From: JAYZDK01 sp964604165
Lineage (GTDB): Bacteria; Myxococcota_A; UBA796; CAJQPC01
Length of the DNA: 64,000 bases
Assembly (NCBI GenBank): GCA_964604165.1
Contig: CAZRYF010000016.1
Location: forward strand, 1-64,000
Reading direction: 5' to 3'
The position numbers and the translations under genes were made by a program. Positions 41,663 through 52,262 of this stretch are shown one piece after another. A model generated the notes under the pieces. That model saw nothing but the letters and a program-made list of their open reading frames with translations. It made no database searches and was not told where the DNA came from. Positions within the stretch are counted from its first letter, which is position 1; the number at the start of each line of letters is the position of its first letter.

Positions 41663-42169
41663 ATGCGCGTCCTTTCCCTTTTTCTGGTGTTTCTGTCCCT
41701 CTCCGGCTGCAGCTGGGAGCGACGGGTCAAGCACCTCTCCGATGCAGAGTTCAGCCACTACAGCGCCCTCAAGGTCTGGATGACCGAGGAGGAGCAGAAG
41801 GCCTTTCTCAAGTTCAAGGAATCACCTGCCCGGGACGCCTATCTCGTGGACCTGGGCCTCTGGGACCGGTACTACAAGCTCTCCGAGAGCCAGAGGGCCC
41901 AGTTGGAAACCGGCGAGGTAGAGCTGGGATGGACCCGAGACATGGTGCTCATGGCCTGGGGGCAACCCCACGACATGCAGAAGCTCGTGGGCCGGCAGGC
42001 CAAGCGATCCGAGCGCCTCGTCTACCGGTTTGAGATGCACGAGGGTGGGGTGGTCTACGTGTGGCGGCCAGAGGCCAAGACTGACTACAAAGCCATCAAG
42101 CTCTTCCGCCAGGATGTCATCCTGGACGACGACATCGTAAAGGAGCTGAACAAGCACGAGAGGTGGTAG
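41663..42169 (+). CDS. Lipoprotein with BamE-like domain
   Basis: This 168-residue product starts MRVLSLFLVFLSLSGC, a lipobox with Leu-Ser-Gly-Cys. The mature part has a helical segment (DAEFSHYSALKVWMTEEEQ) and a compact domain with GEVELGWTRDMVLMAWGQP, recalling the GxxxxxVxxxxGxP turn of BamE/SmpA-like and related small outer-membrane lipoproteins. Similarity is limited, so the role is open. ATG 41663 has AGGAG five bases upstream; a GTG at 41645 would place the leader inside a longer, less likely N-terminus. It may be co-transcribed with the Bat genes. Confidence 0.75.
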   Translation: MRVLSLFLVFLSLSGCSWERRVKHLSDAEFSHYSALKVWMTEEEQKAFLKFKESPARDAYLVDLGLWDRYYKLSESQRAQLETGEVELGWTRDMVLMAWGQPHDMQKLVGRQAKRSERLVYRFEMHEGGVVYVWRPEAKTDYKAIKLFRQDVILDDDIVKELNKHERW

Positions 42170-42190
42170 GGAGGGGTTCTGTTCGCGGCA

Positions 42191-43092
42191 CTACTCGTCG
42201 CTCGGGGCGGGAATGGTTCGGCGGATCGGGTGGTCTTCAAGAAACTCGTCCATTTCCTCTTCGCTCAACCCATCCGGTATGCGAATCACCTCCAGCGATC
42301 CGTCTGGAAGTTCATCGACGAGCACATTTCCAGTGACTTCGTGGGAGGGGTGGCGGTTGGGTGATTCCACAAGTCCTCGGGTCAAGGTGATGGCGTGTTC
42401 GTCGTCGTCGGTGGCCACCAACAGCTCGACCTCGGTGCCCTCGGGCCCCACACCAAATTCGATGAACTCGTGGGTGCTGAGGTCCGCGGTCGCCACTCCG
42501 TCGATCTCCAGGATGACGTCGCCGGTCTTTAGACCGTATTTCTCGGCGGGAGAGCCGGGGAAAACTCGTCCAATTCGAATGCCGTATTCGTCTTCTCGCA
42601 AAGAGATTCCGAGCCCGGCGGGCTTCCAGTCTGGTATCGAGAGCTGGACCTCGTGCTCGCCGTCCTGCACCACCTGGATCGTGACAAGGTCGCCCCAGAT
42701 GGTCAACGCGCCATGCCGTCGCATGGCCTGCAGTGTGCACTCCCCAGCGTTGCCGTAGAGAAAGAAGTCACCTTCAGTGTCGACAAGCGTCCTGCGGCCA
42801 CAGGTGGCTTGTACCCAAACGGTGTGCTCGGGCAGAATCGCGGCGTTGCGCACGCTTCCGTGGATGGCGCCCGCCCGGTCTTCGTTCACAGAAGGAGAGC
42901 GCAGGGTGGGCTGGGCAAGCGGTTTCGGGGTTCCTTGGCTTGCAGCGGTCACACCCGGGCCTCGATTCTTTCCATCTTTGTGCTCGCTCTCCTCCAAAGA
43001 GGGTGGGGGATGGGTGGGTGGGCTTGACAGGAGCAGCCAACCACCCAAGGCAAGCACCAGAAAGCCCACCGCCCAATTCCGCCTGCGCTTGT

Positions 43093-43096
<4 letters not shown>
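42191..43096 (-). CDS. PDZ-domain membrane-anchored protein
   Basis: This 301-residue protein has a basic N-terminus and one helix (WAVGFLVLALGGWLLL), then a proline-rich spacer. A small domain follows with a Cys pair (QATCGRRTLV, GNAGECTLQAM), probably carboxypeptidase-regulatory-like. A PDZ domain spans about 165-250: GLGISLREDEYGIRIGRVF, GSPAEKYGLKTGDVILEIDG is the peptide groove. The C-terminus is acidic. No protease domain is attached, so it is likely a scaffold or regulator in the periplasm. It overlaps the LamG lipoprotein gene upstream by four bases and is co-transcribed with it. Confidence 0.85.
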
Positions 43097-44067
<971 letters not shown>

Positions 44068-44160
44068 GGAGTCGTCCTGGTGCCAGGGGAATGAGTCAAC
44101 CTATCCCGCAATGTGGGGGGGGTCAGGCTATACTCCGGCGCCGCCGGAGGTTCTTTGCGA

Positions 44161-45585
44161 ATGATTCCCGCCTTTCTTTCCGTGTTCCTGGTCGCCTGTA
44201 CAGACTACGGACTCAACGAGCGCAAGGATGACAACTACATCCAGCCCAGCATTTCCGTTTCTCCTCCTTCCCTTGCATTTGCCCTTGCGACCCTGGAGGC
44301 TCCGGAAACCGATGTGTTCCAGGTCACAAATGTAGGCAGTGCCCTGCTGGAAATCGGAAGCATGACCCTGCTTGGTTCTGGCAACTTCAGCTTCACGGCC
44401 CCGGACTACTCGGCGGGCCTGGAGCCGGAAGAGAGCCTCGAGGTGGTGGTGGCGTACACCCCGGATGCCACGGGGGTGCAGGACGATGCCGCGATTTTCA
44501 TAGAAAGCTCGGATCCCCACAACGACATCATTCAGGTGCCCCTGGTGGGGCAGGTGGACATGCCCCTTGTGGTGATCTCCCCGAGCCCCCTGAACATGGG
44601 GCAGGTGGTGACGGACGAGTTTGGTGAAGACACGCTGTTTCTCACCAGTGCCGGGCAGGTGCCGGTCACCCTCAACCGGTGGGAGGTGTCCGGGGATGCG
44701 TTCAGCCTGGTGGAAGGGGACGCCTGGCCCATGACCTTGGAGCCCGGCGAGGAAACCACCCTGGAGGTGAGTTTTGCCCCCACGGAAGCAGGTTCGTTTT
44801 CAGAGACGTTTCAGGTTTACACCGAGTCACCAGCCCCCGATGCCAGCGCACTTCTGCTGGGAGAGGGCCTCTCTGCCGAGCCCATCGCCGTGTGCAGTGC
44901 GAATCCGACCGAGGTGCATCCCGGCGATTCTGCTACCTGGGTGGGAAGCAGCTCCTATGATGCGGCCGGCTACCACATCATCCAGTGGGACTGGAACCTG
45001 CTTTCGCGTCCCTCGGGCTCTACAGCTGGTTTCCCATCGGGTGCTTCCGCGGATCGGTCGGGTTTCGTGCCTGACCTTGCTGGGGAGTACCGGGCGCGTC
45101 TGATCGTGACCAACGAGCTGGGAATGGCGTCGGACCCCTGTGTGGCCACGCTGCTGGCGACGCCAGAGGAAGATCTCTGGATCCAGATGAGCTGGGCCCA
45201 CGCAGGGGATGACATGGACCTGCACCTCTTGCGGCCCGGGGGCTCGCTGCGAACATCCAACGACTGCTACTACTCCAATTGCCGAAATGGGGGATTGGAC
45301 TGGGGGTCGCCTGGCGTGACGGCGGACAACCCGGTGCTTGATTTGGATGACATCGGTGGGACTGGGCCCGAGAACATCAACATCTCCAGCCCGGAGACGG
45401 GCACTTTCACCGTCTATGTGAACGACTACCCGGGCAGCACCTACACGGCCGCCAACAACGTGACGGTCACCATCTTTGTGGGGGGCTACCAGGCGTGGAC
45501 CGACACCCGCCCCATTTCTGGCGAGAGCGTGGACGAGGCCTTCGCCGAGATCGAGTGGCCCTCGGGCATTGTGACGGGCCTGTAG
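44161..45585 (+). CDS. Lipoprotein with Ig-like, PKD-like and YfaP-like domains
   Basis: This 474-residue product starts MIPAFLSVFLVACTDYG, a lipobox Leu-Val-Ala-Cys. It contains two ASH-type sandwiches (about 35-135 and 140-240; SLAFALATLEAPETD, PLNMGQVVTDEFGED), then a PKD-like domain (PTEVHPGDSATWVGSSSYD). The C-terminal domain of about 150 residues (WIQMSWAHAGDDMDLHLLRP, DNPVLDLDDIGGTGPENI) is like YfaP/DUF2135. The last type is common in predicted surface proteins. The ATG at 44161 is preceded by GGAGG; the frame upstream to 44113 has no leader. It is divergent from the LamG lipoprotein gene. Confidence 0.85.
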   Translation: MIPAFLSVFLVACTDYGLNERKDDNYIQPSISVSPPSLAFALATLEAPETDVFQVTNVGSALLEIGSMTLLGSGNFSFTAPDYSAGLEPEESLEVVVAYTPDATGVQDDAAIFIESSDPHNDIIQVPLVGQVDMPLVVISPSPLNMGQVVTDEFGEDTLFLTSAGQVPVTLNRWEVSGDAFSLVEGDAWPMTLEPGEETTLEVSFAPTEAGSFSETFQVYTESPAPDASALLLGEGLSAEPIAVCSANPTEVHPGDSATWVGSSSYDAAGYHIIQWDWNLLSRPSGSTAGFPSGASADRSGFVPDLAGEYRARLIVTNELGMASDPCVATLLATPEEDLWIQMSWAHAGDDMDLHLLRPGGSLRTSNDCYYSNCRNGGLDWGSPGVTADNPVLDLDDIGGTGPENINISSPETGTFTVYVNDYPGSTYTAANNVTVTIFVGGYQAWTDTRPISGESVDEAFAEIEWPSGIVTGL

Positions 45586-45604
45586 AGCGGGTAGCGTCTC
45601 TCCT

Positions 45605-47203
45605 ATGAAGATCACCCTGATCAGTCCTTACCCGGACATCACCAACTACGGGCTGCGCATCTTGTCGGCGGTGCTTCGGGAGGCGGGCCACGACACCCAG
45701 GTGATCTGTCTGCCTGACTTTTCTGGAGATGGGGAGATCGCCCACGTGGAGATGTGTCGGGATCGGTACACCCCGCGAACCGTAGAGAGGTTTCTGGAGC
45801 TGACCCGGGATTCGGACCTGGTGGGCATCACCCTGATGACCCACTATTTCGACAGCGCTCTGCAGCTGACCCGGGCGCTGAAGGACCAGTCGGACACGCC
45901 GGTAATCTGGGGGGGGTTTCATCCCTCTGCCCGGCCCGACGAGTGTGCTGCCCACGCTGACTATGTGGCCGTGGGGGATGCAGAAGACTTGATTCTGTCC
46001 CTGGTGGACCACCTGGAGCGGGGGGAACTGGACGATCTCTCGCACATTGCGGGGCTCACCTGGCGCAAGGGGGATGTGATCGTAAAGAACGGTGTGGGGG
46101 AGCTGGAACAGGAGTTGGACGCCTACCCCATTCCGGATTTCGGCCCTGAGGGACACCACGTGCTCTTTGAGGGGGAGGTTGTCCCGGTCACAGGCGACCT
46201 GCTCCGCCGTTATTTGCACAGCGGGACGGTCTCCCGCATGTTTGGAAGAACCGGCTACCAGACCATGACGGGGCGGGGCTGCCCCCACGCGTGCACCTAC
46301 TGCGGCAACAGCTTCACCCGCGACCTGTACAAGGGGCAGCGCTACGTGCGCTATCGCTCCGTGGAGCACGTCATCCGGGAGCTGGAGGACGTGAAAGAGC
46401 GCTACCCGTTTATCGACTTCTTCTGGTTCTCCGACGACTCCTTTTTCGGCCGCGATCTGCCGGACATGCTGCACTTTGCTGCGGAATACAAGCGCCGCAT
46501 CGGGGACCCCTTCTACCTGTTGGGCAGCCCGGGCACGATCACCGAGGAGAAGTACGCAGCGCTGGTAGATGCCGGGCTCCACTGCATCCAGATGGGCATC
46601 GAGCACGGCAGCAAGCGCATCCAGAAGCTCATGCGGCGCTCCACGATGGGCAACGACAAGATCCTGGAGAGCGCTGAGATCATCGCCCGCTACGCGGATC
46701 GCACGGCCCCGCCCCAGTACGATGTGATCTACGATCTGCCCTACGAGACGGTGCAGGACAAGATCGACACCCTGAAGCTCATCGCAAGGCTTCCAAAGCC
46801 CTACAAGCTCCAGGTGTTCAGCGTCATCTTCTACCCGGGCACCTCGCTCCACACCCTGGCGAGTCGGGATGGGTTGATCCACGACGAGCGGGCTGAAATC
46901 TACGACAAGATGTACTTCGAAAAGAACGACAACTACCTGAACACGCTGCTGTACCTGGCGCGGTCCGGGCGGTTTCCACAGGGTTTGTTGAATTTGCTGA
47001 TCGAGGAGCGGGTCGTGAAGACCATGACCTCCGACTACATGCGGCCGGTGGCGGGGGTCTCCAAGCACTTCATTCGGGGGGTGCGCTCCTTGATGAACCA
47101 CCCGACCCTTGCCCGGGCCCGGTCCATGGAGACCCTGCAAGCACGTTTTGAGGGAATGACCGGAGCCAACGCCGGGGCGGCGGCGCCCTGGGGCGTTTCA
47201 TAG
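45605..47203 (+). CDS. B12-binding-type radical SAM enzyme
   Basis: This 532-residue protein has an N-terminal cobalamin-binding-like Rossmann domain (MKITLISPYPDITNYGLRIL, then GITLMTH and VIWGGFHPS). A radical SAM barrel follows with its iron-sulfur motif GRGCPHACTYCGNS (C226, C230, C233), and motifs DSFFGRD and GIEHGSKRIQKLMRR. This is the BchE/hopanoid/methyltransferase type of class B enzyme. The usual DxHxxG cobalamin lower-ligand motif is not evident, so B12 use is uncertain. The substrate is unknown; lipid or natural-product methylation are typical jobs. It stands alone, 19 bases after the previous gene. Confidence 0.9.
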   Translation: MKITLISPYPDITNYGLRILSAVLREAGHDTQVICLPDFSGDGEIAHVEMCRDRYTPRTVERFLELTRDSDLVGITLMTHYFDSALQLTRALKDQSDTPVIWGGFHPSARPDECAAHADYVAVGDAEDLILSLVDHLERGELDDLSHIAGLTWRKGDVIVKNGVGELEQELDAYPIPDFGPEGHHVLFEGEVVPVTGDLLRRYLHSGTVSRMFGRTGYQTMTGRGCPHACTYCGNSFTRDLYKGQRYVRYRSVEHVIRELEDVKERYPFIDFFWFSDDSFFGRDLPDMLHFAAEYKRRIGDPFYLLGSPGTITEEKYAALVDAGLHCIQMGIEHGSKRIQKLMRRSTMGNDKILESAEIIARYADRTAPPQYDVIYDLPYETVQDKIDTLKLIARLPKPYKLQVFSVIFYPGTSLHTLASRDGLIHDERAEIYDKMYFEKNDNYLNTLLYLARSGRFPQGLLNLLIEERVVKTMTSDYMRPVAGVSKHFIRGVRSLMNHPTLARARSMETLQARFEGMTGANAGAAAPWGVS

Positions 47204-47260
47204 CTCGCCTCGCTGGCGCACTTCGCGACCTCGCGACCCAAGCCTGGCGAAAGATACGGG

Positions 47261-48601
47261 CTATCCCCACTCCGCCTCTCGGCGGTAGATGGTCCGCGCG
47301 GTGATGCCCAGCAAGCTGGCGGCGAGGGGCTTGTCCCCGCCACATGCCCGAAGGGTCTCCAGAATCACCTGGCGCTCGATTTCCTTGAGGGGGGTGCCCA
47401 AGGGAAAGACCAGGTTGCGGGGTGTGCCTCGGCCTTGGTGCAAGGTCGAAGGCAGTGTTTCCACGCTGATAAGTCCATCCCGGGACAGGACGACGGCCCG
47501 CTCCAGTATGTTCTCCAGCTCCCTGACATTGCCGGGCCAGTCATGGTCGGCCAGCATTTCCATGGCGTCTGGAGTCAGCCCTTTCATGGATTTGTTGTTC
47601 TTTTTGGCGTACACCTCCAGGAAGTGCGTGGCCAGCAGAGGAATATCCTCCACCCGGTTTCGCAGGGGAGGCACGAAAAGTTGAATGACGTTCAGGCGGT
47701 AGAAGAGATCCTGGCGAAAGGTGCGCGCCTCCACCGCGGCCTCCACGTCCTGGTTGGTGGCGGAGACGATGCGGGCTTCAGACTTCAGCGTGCGCGTGCC
47801 GCCCACCCGCTCGTATTCCCCGTCCTGGAGCACACGAAGGAGCTTCACCTGTAGGGGCTGCGGCAGCTCGGTGACTTCGTCCAGAAAGAGGGTTCCCCCT
47901 TTCGCCAGGTCGAACCGCCCTTCCTTGCGTTGGGTCGCCCCCGTGAAGGCGCCCGCTTCATGCCCAAAGAGCTCTGACTCCAGCAGGTTCTCCGGAATGG
48001 CGCCGCAGTTCACGGTGATGAGGGGCCCTTCCGCGTGGCGGGAGCGGCGGTGGAGCCCTCGGGCAAGCAAGCCCTTGCCTGTCCCTGACTCCCCAACAAA
48101 CATCACCGAGGCGTCGGATTGGGCCACCTGGGACAGCTCCTCCATGAGTCGGCGCATGGAGGGGGAGGAGCCAATGATCGCCTGCTCGGCATCCAATTGT
48201 TCTCGCAGAGCCCGGTTCTCCCTGAGAAGACCGCGGCGTTCCAGGGCGCGGCTGATGGCTGCCACCAGCTCCGTTCGACGAAGAGGCTTGGTCACGTAGT
48301 CCCAGGCCCCCTCTTTCATGGCGGCCACGGCAGTCTCCACCGTGCCGAAGGCGGTCATGAGAATCACCTCGATGTCCGGGTGTGTGGCCTTCACTGCGCG
48401 CAAGAGCTCCAGACCATCCATGCCGGGCATCTTGAGATCGGTGACCACGACGTCGGGTCGCATCTCCCGCACCCGCTCCAGGCCCTGGCGACCGTCTGCG
48501 GCCTGGGCCACTTCCCACCCCTCGCGCTGAAGAATCCGCTCCAGGGTCACCCGGTTGGATTCTTGATCATCGACCACAAGGACAAAAGGCATGCTTGACA
48601 T
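47261..48601 (-). CDS. NtrC-type sigma-54-dependent response regulator
   Basis: This 446-residue protein has a receiver domain (acidic pocket VVDDQ, phosphoacceptor D55 in VTDLKMPG, switch LMTAFG, Lys in VTKPL). An AAA+ activator domain follows with GESGTGKGLLARGLH, the sigma-54 contact loop GAFTGA and FLDEVTELPQPLQ. A Fis-type helix-turn-helix ends it (ASLLGITARTIYRREAE). Phosphorylation by the partner kinase, encoded 43 bases upstream, should switch on sigma-54 promoters. The short gap between the two genes holds a cluster of TGTCA/TGACA elements that may be its own binding site. Confidence 0.95.
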   Translation of the reverse strand: MSSMPFVLVVDDQESNRVTLERILQREGWEVAQAADGRQGLERVREMRPDVVVTDLKMPGMDGLELLRAVKATHPDIEVILMTAFGTVETAVAAMKEGAWDYVTKPLRRTELVAAISRALERRGLLRENRALREQLDAEQAIIGSSPSMRRLMEELSQVAQSDASVMFVGESGTGKGLLARGLHRRSRHAEGPLITVNCGAIPENLLESELFGHEAGAFTGATQRKEGRFDLAKGGTLFLDEVTELPQPLQVKLLRVLQDGEYERVGGTRTLKSEARIVSATNQDVEAAVEARTFRQDLFYRLNVIQLFVPPLRNRVEDIPLLATHFLEVYAKKNNKSMKGLTPDAMEMLADHDWPGNVRELENILERAVVLSRDGLISVETLPSTLHQGRGTPRNLVFPLGTPLKEIERQVILETLRACGGDKPLAASLLGITARTIYRREAEWG

Positions 48602-48644
48602 TCTGACACATGGGTTGTCAGGATGTCACCTCGCTGACAACTGG
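48592..48644. promoter_or_regulatory. TGTCA/TGACA cluster with a 7-bp inverted repeat
   Basis: TTGTCAG (48615-48621) and CTGACAA (48634-48640) form an exact inverted repeat. TGTCA/TGACA pentamers occur at five places between about 48596 and 48640. It lies between the kinase and regulator genes and may be an operator or an mRNA hairpin. Confidence 0.45.
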
Positions 48645-50177
48645 TCACACGGGAAGGGTCAGCACCACTTCTGTGCCTGCAGAGGTGGATTCCACGGAGA
48701 TGTTGCCTCCGTGGGCTTCCATGATCTGCCGGGTGATGGCCAAGCCTAAGCCTGTGCCGCTGGCCTTGGTGGAGAAGAAGGGATCCAGTGCCCGTCTCAG
48801 CTCCTCCGGGGTCATTCCGGGACCGTCATCGGCCACTGCAATGCGCAGTTCGCCGTTTTGCCTGGAGACCCCCAAGTGCACCTGCTGGGCCCCGGCTTCC
48901 ACGGCGTTTCGCAGGACATTGAGCAGCGCCCCTCGCACCTGGTGGCCATCCATGTCCACGTCTCCCAGCGCTTCTTCTGAGAGAGCCAGGGAGACGCCGG
49001 CCCGGCGAAGTTCCTCCTCCAAGAGTCTTGCGACGCCCCGGGCCAATTCCAGGGGATCCTCCGGCTCCAGGACAAGCTCAGGGTGGCGGGTGAGGGCGAG
49101 GTAGTGCTCTGTGACCCGCTCCAGGTGGGTGATTCCCTCGCTCATGGTGGCCAGAATGGCTTCTGTCTCCGGCACGCGTTCGGCGGGCAGCGCGGAGATC
49201 TCCTCTCGCAACAGCTCGGCGTTCAAGGAGAGGGCGTTCAGCGGGTTCCGCACCTCGTGGGTGATCTGGGCCAGCATTTGGCCCACCAGGGCAAGGCGCT
49301 CGGAGCGGGCAATACGCTCCCGGTCGGCGAGGCGCTGGGCCTCGGCGCGGGCAGCCTCTTCTCCGCGTTGTTGCAGGGCCAAAGCCATGGCGTTGGTTTC
49401 TTCCGCGAGAATTCCCAGCTCATCCCGCCGCCCCACTGGCAGGCGCACGTCGTAGTCTCCCCCGGCAATGCGCTGTACGCCGCGGGTCAGAGCGACAATA
49501 GGGCGCAGGGCAAGCACGGAGAAGGCCAGCATGGCCATGCCGAGCACCAGGGCACCCAAGGCCATGCCCCCACTGAAGACCACGGCCCGGCGCTGGGCCT
49601 GGGCGGTGCGCTGGTAGACCCGTCGAATGGACTCGTCCACGCGGGAAGAGAACAGCTCGATTTCGGTCTCCAGGTTGGACTGGGCGTTGAGAAGGTCTCC
49701 TTCCAGTTCGGTGGCCAGATCCGACTGCCCGGACTCTACAAGATCCAGGAATCCGGTTCCGATTTCCGCGTACTCTGCGTGGGTCATTCGGATGATCTCA
49801 AGCCGGCCCCGGATGGAGGTCAGCACGGCGCGCTCCTGGGCACGGGAGGTCTGGGGAACCGCGCGATCCACAATGGAGACCCCCCGATCCACGGCCTCTC
49901 TGACCCGCTCGGCGTAGAGGGCTGCAGGCCAGGCTTTGCGGGGGATTTCCAGGGCGTCCAGGCGGGAGAGGCGGGTCAGGTCGGTCTCCAGGCGGGCCTG
50001 GAAGGACTCCAGCTTGGCGGCGGTGCGGGCCAGGGGCAGGTAGCCCACGTCGATGACCGTGAGCTCATCTCCCAGGGAGCGCAGCCGGGCGAGCCCCATG
50101 CCGAGCGCCAGCACGAACACGAGGAAGGAAACCAGAAACGCTCCGAGAATTCGAGCGCGAAGGGAAAGACGCCTCAC
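48645..50177 (-). CDS. Membrane sensor histidine kinase
   Basis: This 510-residue protein has two membrane helices (ILGAFLVSFLVFVLALGMG and AVVFSGGMALGALVLGMAM) that bracket a helical periplasmic sensor of about 165 residues. A HAMP linker, a HisKA dimer domain with H307 in AQITHEVRNPLN and a HATPase domain (LLNVLRNAVEAGA, VADDGPGM, STKASGTGLGLAI) follow. The sensor resembles four-helix-bundle chemosensor types. It pairs with the NtrC-type regulator directly downstream in the same transcript. The signal is unknown. Confidence 0.94.
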   Translation of the reverse strand: MRRLSLRARILGAFLVSFLVFVLALGMGLARLRSLGDELTVIDVGYLPLARTAAKLESFQARLETDLTRLSRLDALEIPRKAWPAALYAERVREAVDRGVSIVDRAVPQTSRAQERAVLTSIRGRLEIIRMTHAEYAEIGTGFLDLVESGQSDLATELEGDLLNAQSNLETEIELFSSRVDESIRRVYQRTAQAQRRAVVFSGGMALGALVLGMAMLAFSVLALRPIVALTRGVQRIAGGDYDVRLPVGRRDELGILAEETNAMALALQQRGEEAARAEAQRLADRERIARSERLALVGQMLAQITHEVRNPLNALSLNAELLREEISALPAERVPETEAILATMSEGITHLERVTEHYLALTRHPELVLEPEDPLELARGVARLLEEELRRAGVSLALSEEALGDVDMDGHQVRGALLNVLRNAVEAGAQQVHLGVSRQNGELRIAVADDGPGMTPEELRRALDPFFSTKASGTGLGLAITRQIMEAHGGNISVESTSAGTEVVLTLPV

Positions 50178-50267
50178 AACGGAATCCTAGCCCATCGTCG
50201 AGCGCCACGCGATTGATGCCCTTCATTGCCCGTGATAGGTCCGGCTGTCTGATCGATGGAGGACCTG

Positions 50268-51323
50268 ATGCGCAAAGACTTTTTTTCCCTCTCCCTGCTC
50301 GCCCTTGTGGGGTGTGGCGGTGGTTCAGGCACAGCCACGGAGACCCCTTCTGGCACGGCCGCCTCCGAAGCGACTGAGGCCGCCTCTGGGGCAACAACCC
50401 TCTCAGACGAAGAAGCTGGCGAAGCCGTGGCTACGGTCGGGGGAATGGCCATTTCTTCCCGTGATTTTCAGCAAGCCGCTGCTCGACGCCAGCCCCCGGG
50501 AGAAGACGAGGCAGCCAACGGAAAGCAGGAGGTGCTCGATCGCCTGGTGGCGGAGAAGCTCCTCTACCTCAAGGCGGTGGAGTTGGGCCTGGACCGGGAT
50601 CCCAAGGTGCAGAAGGTGATGATCAACACCCTGCTTCGGGATCAGGTCTACTCGACGGTCAAGAACGCTGACTTCCCTGAGACCGAGCTCCAGGCCTACT
50701 ACGACTCCCACAAGGAGGACTTCGTGATTCCCGCCAAGGTCCAGGTGAAGCGCGTGCTGATCCGGGTCACACCGGATCGGGACGATGCTGCCGCCAAGGC
50801 AGAAGCCCAGCGTCTTCGCGGAGAGGTCAAGGGGGACTTGGAGTCCTTCCGGGACATCGCAAGCGAGAGCTCGGAAGGGCCCTATAAGCGCCGGGGCGGG
50901 GACATTGGCTTTGTGGCCAAGGAAGGCAAGCCAGGCTTGGATCCCGCCATTGTGGAGCAGGCCTTCAACTTGGAGGTGGACACGCTCTCGGAGGTGTTCA
51001 AAACCCGCGAGGGCTACAACTTCATCACCGTGGCCAAGCGCCGGGACCGGGTGGAGCGAAGCTTTCAGCAGGTGAAGGGCGCGGTCCTTCGCAAGCTCAA
51101 GAACGAGAAGCTCAAGGACCTCTATGATTCCTACGTGGAAGGCCTGCGGGATGGTGCTGACGTCCAGGTAAACGACGGCGTGTTGGAGACCTTGGAGCTG
51201 GCACCTGCGATTCGGGGTGCCCACCCCATGCTGGAAGGCATGGAGGGTGCCATGCCAGGCATGCCCAAGGCGCCTTCTCCCAAGCTTGAGCGCAAGCGTC
51301 CGCCCACCGCTGGCGACAAGTAG
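50268..51323 (+). CDS. Lipoprotein peptidyl-prolyl isomerase (parvulin/PpiC type)
   Basis: This 351-residue product starts MRKDFFSLSLLALVGC (lipobox Leu-Val-Gly-Cys). A Ser/Thr/Ala-rich spacer is followed by a SurA/PrsA-type helical region (VLDRLVAEKLLYLKAVELG) and a parvulin domain (about 155-260: KVQVKRVLIRV, FRDIASESSEGPYKRRGGDIGF). Such lipoproteins help fold outer-membrane and secreted proteins. The ATG at 50268 is chosen because GGAGG lies five bases before it, inside the alternative ATG at 50256. A surA-like gene and pdxA follow at once. Confidence 0.9.
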   Translation: MRKDFFSLSLLALVGCGGGSGTATETPSGTAASEATEAASGATTLSDEEAGEAVATVGGMAISSRDFQQAAARRQPPGEDEAANGKQEVLDRLVAEKLLYLKAVELGLDRDPKVQKVMINTLLRDQVYSTVKNADFPETELQAYYDSHKEDFVIPAKVQVKRVLIRVTPDRDDAAAKAEAQRLRGEVKGDLESFRDIASESSEGPYKRRGGDIGFVAKEGKPGLDPAIVEQAFNLEVDTLSEVFKTREGYNFITVAKRRDRVERSFQQVKGAVLRKLKNEKLKDLYDSYVEGLRDGADVQVNDGVLETLELAPAIRGAHPMLEGMEGAMPGMPKAPSPKLERKRPPTAGDK

Positions 51324-51329
51324 ACAGCG

Positions 51330-52262
51330 GTGTTGTCCACCGCACTTTGGCTTGTGTGCCTCTTCCCTGCCCGGGGAGAGGTGGTCGATCGCATTGCCGC
51401 CGTGGTGGAGAAGGACGTGATCACCCTCTCAGAGGTCTACGCCCTGGGGGGGGAGTTCATTGAGAGTGCCGCCCAAGGGAGTGGCATGGATGATCACGCT
51501 CGCCGAGCTGCCGAGCTGGAAGTCTTGGAGGAGCTGGTGCAGCGCGCCCTGGTGGCCAGGGAGATCGAGGACCTGGGCCTGCTGGTCACCTCCGAAGAGA
51601 TTGACCGGGCCATTGATGACATTGCCCAGAGCAACGGCGTGGATCGAGCCCGTCTCAAAGTGGAGGTAGAGCGCTCGGGGCTGGAGTGGGGAAACTACCG
51701 CCACGAGTTGGAGCAGGAGCTGCGAAAGCTCAAGTTTGACCAGGTGGTGATTCAGCCTCGGATCTCTGTTGCGGAAGACGAAGTCCTCGACTTGTACAAC
51801 CGGCAGGTTCGAAATGCGGACGGTCCAACCCGACGCACCATCCAGAGCATTCTGTTGCGGGAGTCCGCAGGACCCGAAGCGGTGGAGCGTCTCGCCGCGG
51901 CCAAGGCAAGACTTGCTGGTTCGGAGAGCTGGGCGGCACTCGTCGCGGAGTTTCCGGAGAGCCCCTATGCCTCCTTGGGAGGGGAGATGGGGGTGTTTTC
52001 TGCGGGGGAGCTGATGGAGGCTCTGGACGGGCCGGCCTTTGCTCTTGCAGTGGGCGAGACCAGCGACCCGATCGTCGTTCCGGGTGTAGGCACCTTTCTT
52101 TTGCGGGTCGACTCGGTGATCTCCGCGGAACCTCCTGGTCTTGAGAGCGTGCGCAGCGAGCTGGAAGGGATGCTCGTGCAGGAAAAGGTGGCCCAGGAAA
52201 CCCAGATCTGGTTGGCCCAGGCCCGGCGCCGGGTCACGGTGGATATCAAGCTGGCCCCATGA
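51330..52262 (+). CDS. surA: SurA-like periplasmic chaperone / peptidyl-prolyl isomerase
   Basis: This 310-residue product has a signal peptide (MLSTALWLVCLFPARG), the SurA N-terminal chaperone region (VVDRIAAVVEKDVITLSEV, a hallmark phrase) and one parvulin domain (TRRTIQSILLRES, SLGGEMGVFSAGEL) plus a C-terminal helix. SurA escorts unfolded outer-membrane proteins to the Bam complex. E. coli SurA has two parvulin domains and about 430 residues, so this is a one-domain form. The start is a GTG six bases after the ppiC-like stop. It overlaps pdxA by four bases, as in the conserved surA-pdxA order of enterobacteria. Confidence 0.87.
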   Translation: MLSTALWLVCLFPARGEVVDRIAAVVEKDVITLSEVYALGGEFIESAAQGSGMDDHARRAAELEVLEELVQRALVAREIEDLGLLVTSEEIDRAIDDIAQSNGVDRARLKVEVERSGLEWGNYRHELEQELRKLKFDQVVIQPRISVAEDEVLDLYNRQVRNADGPTRRTIQSILLRESAGPEAVERLAAAKARLAGSESWAALVAEFPESPYASLGGEMGVFSAGELMEALDGPAFALAVGETSDPIVVPGVGTFLLRVDSVISAEPPGLESVRSELEGMLVQEKVAQETQIWLAQARRRVTVDIKLAP

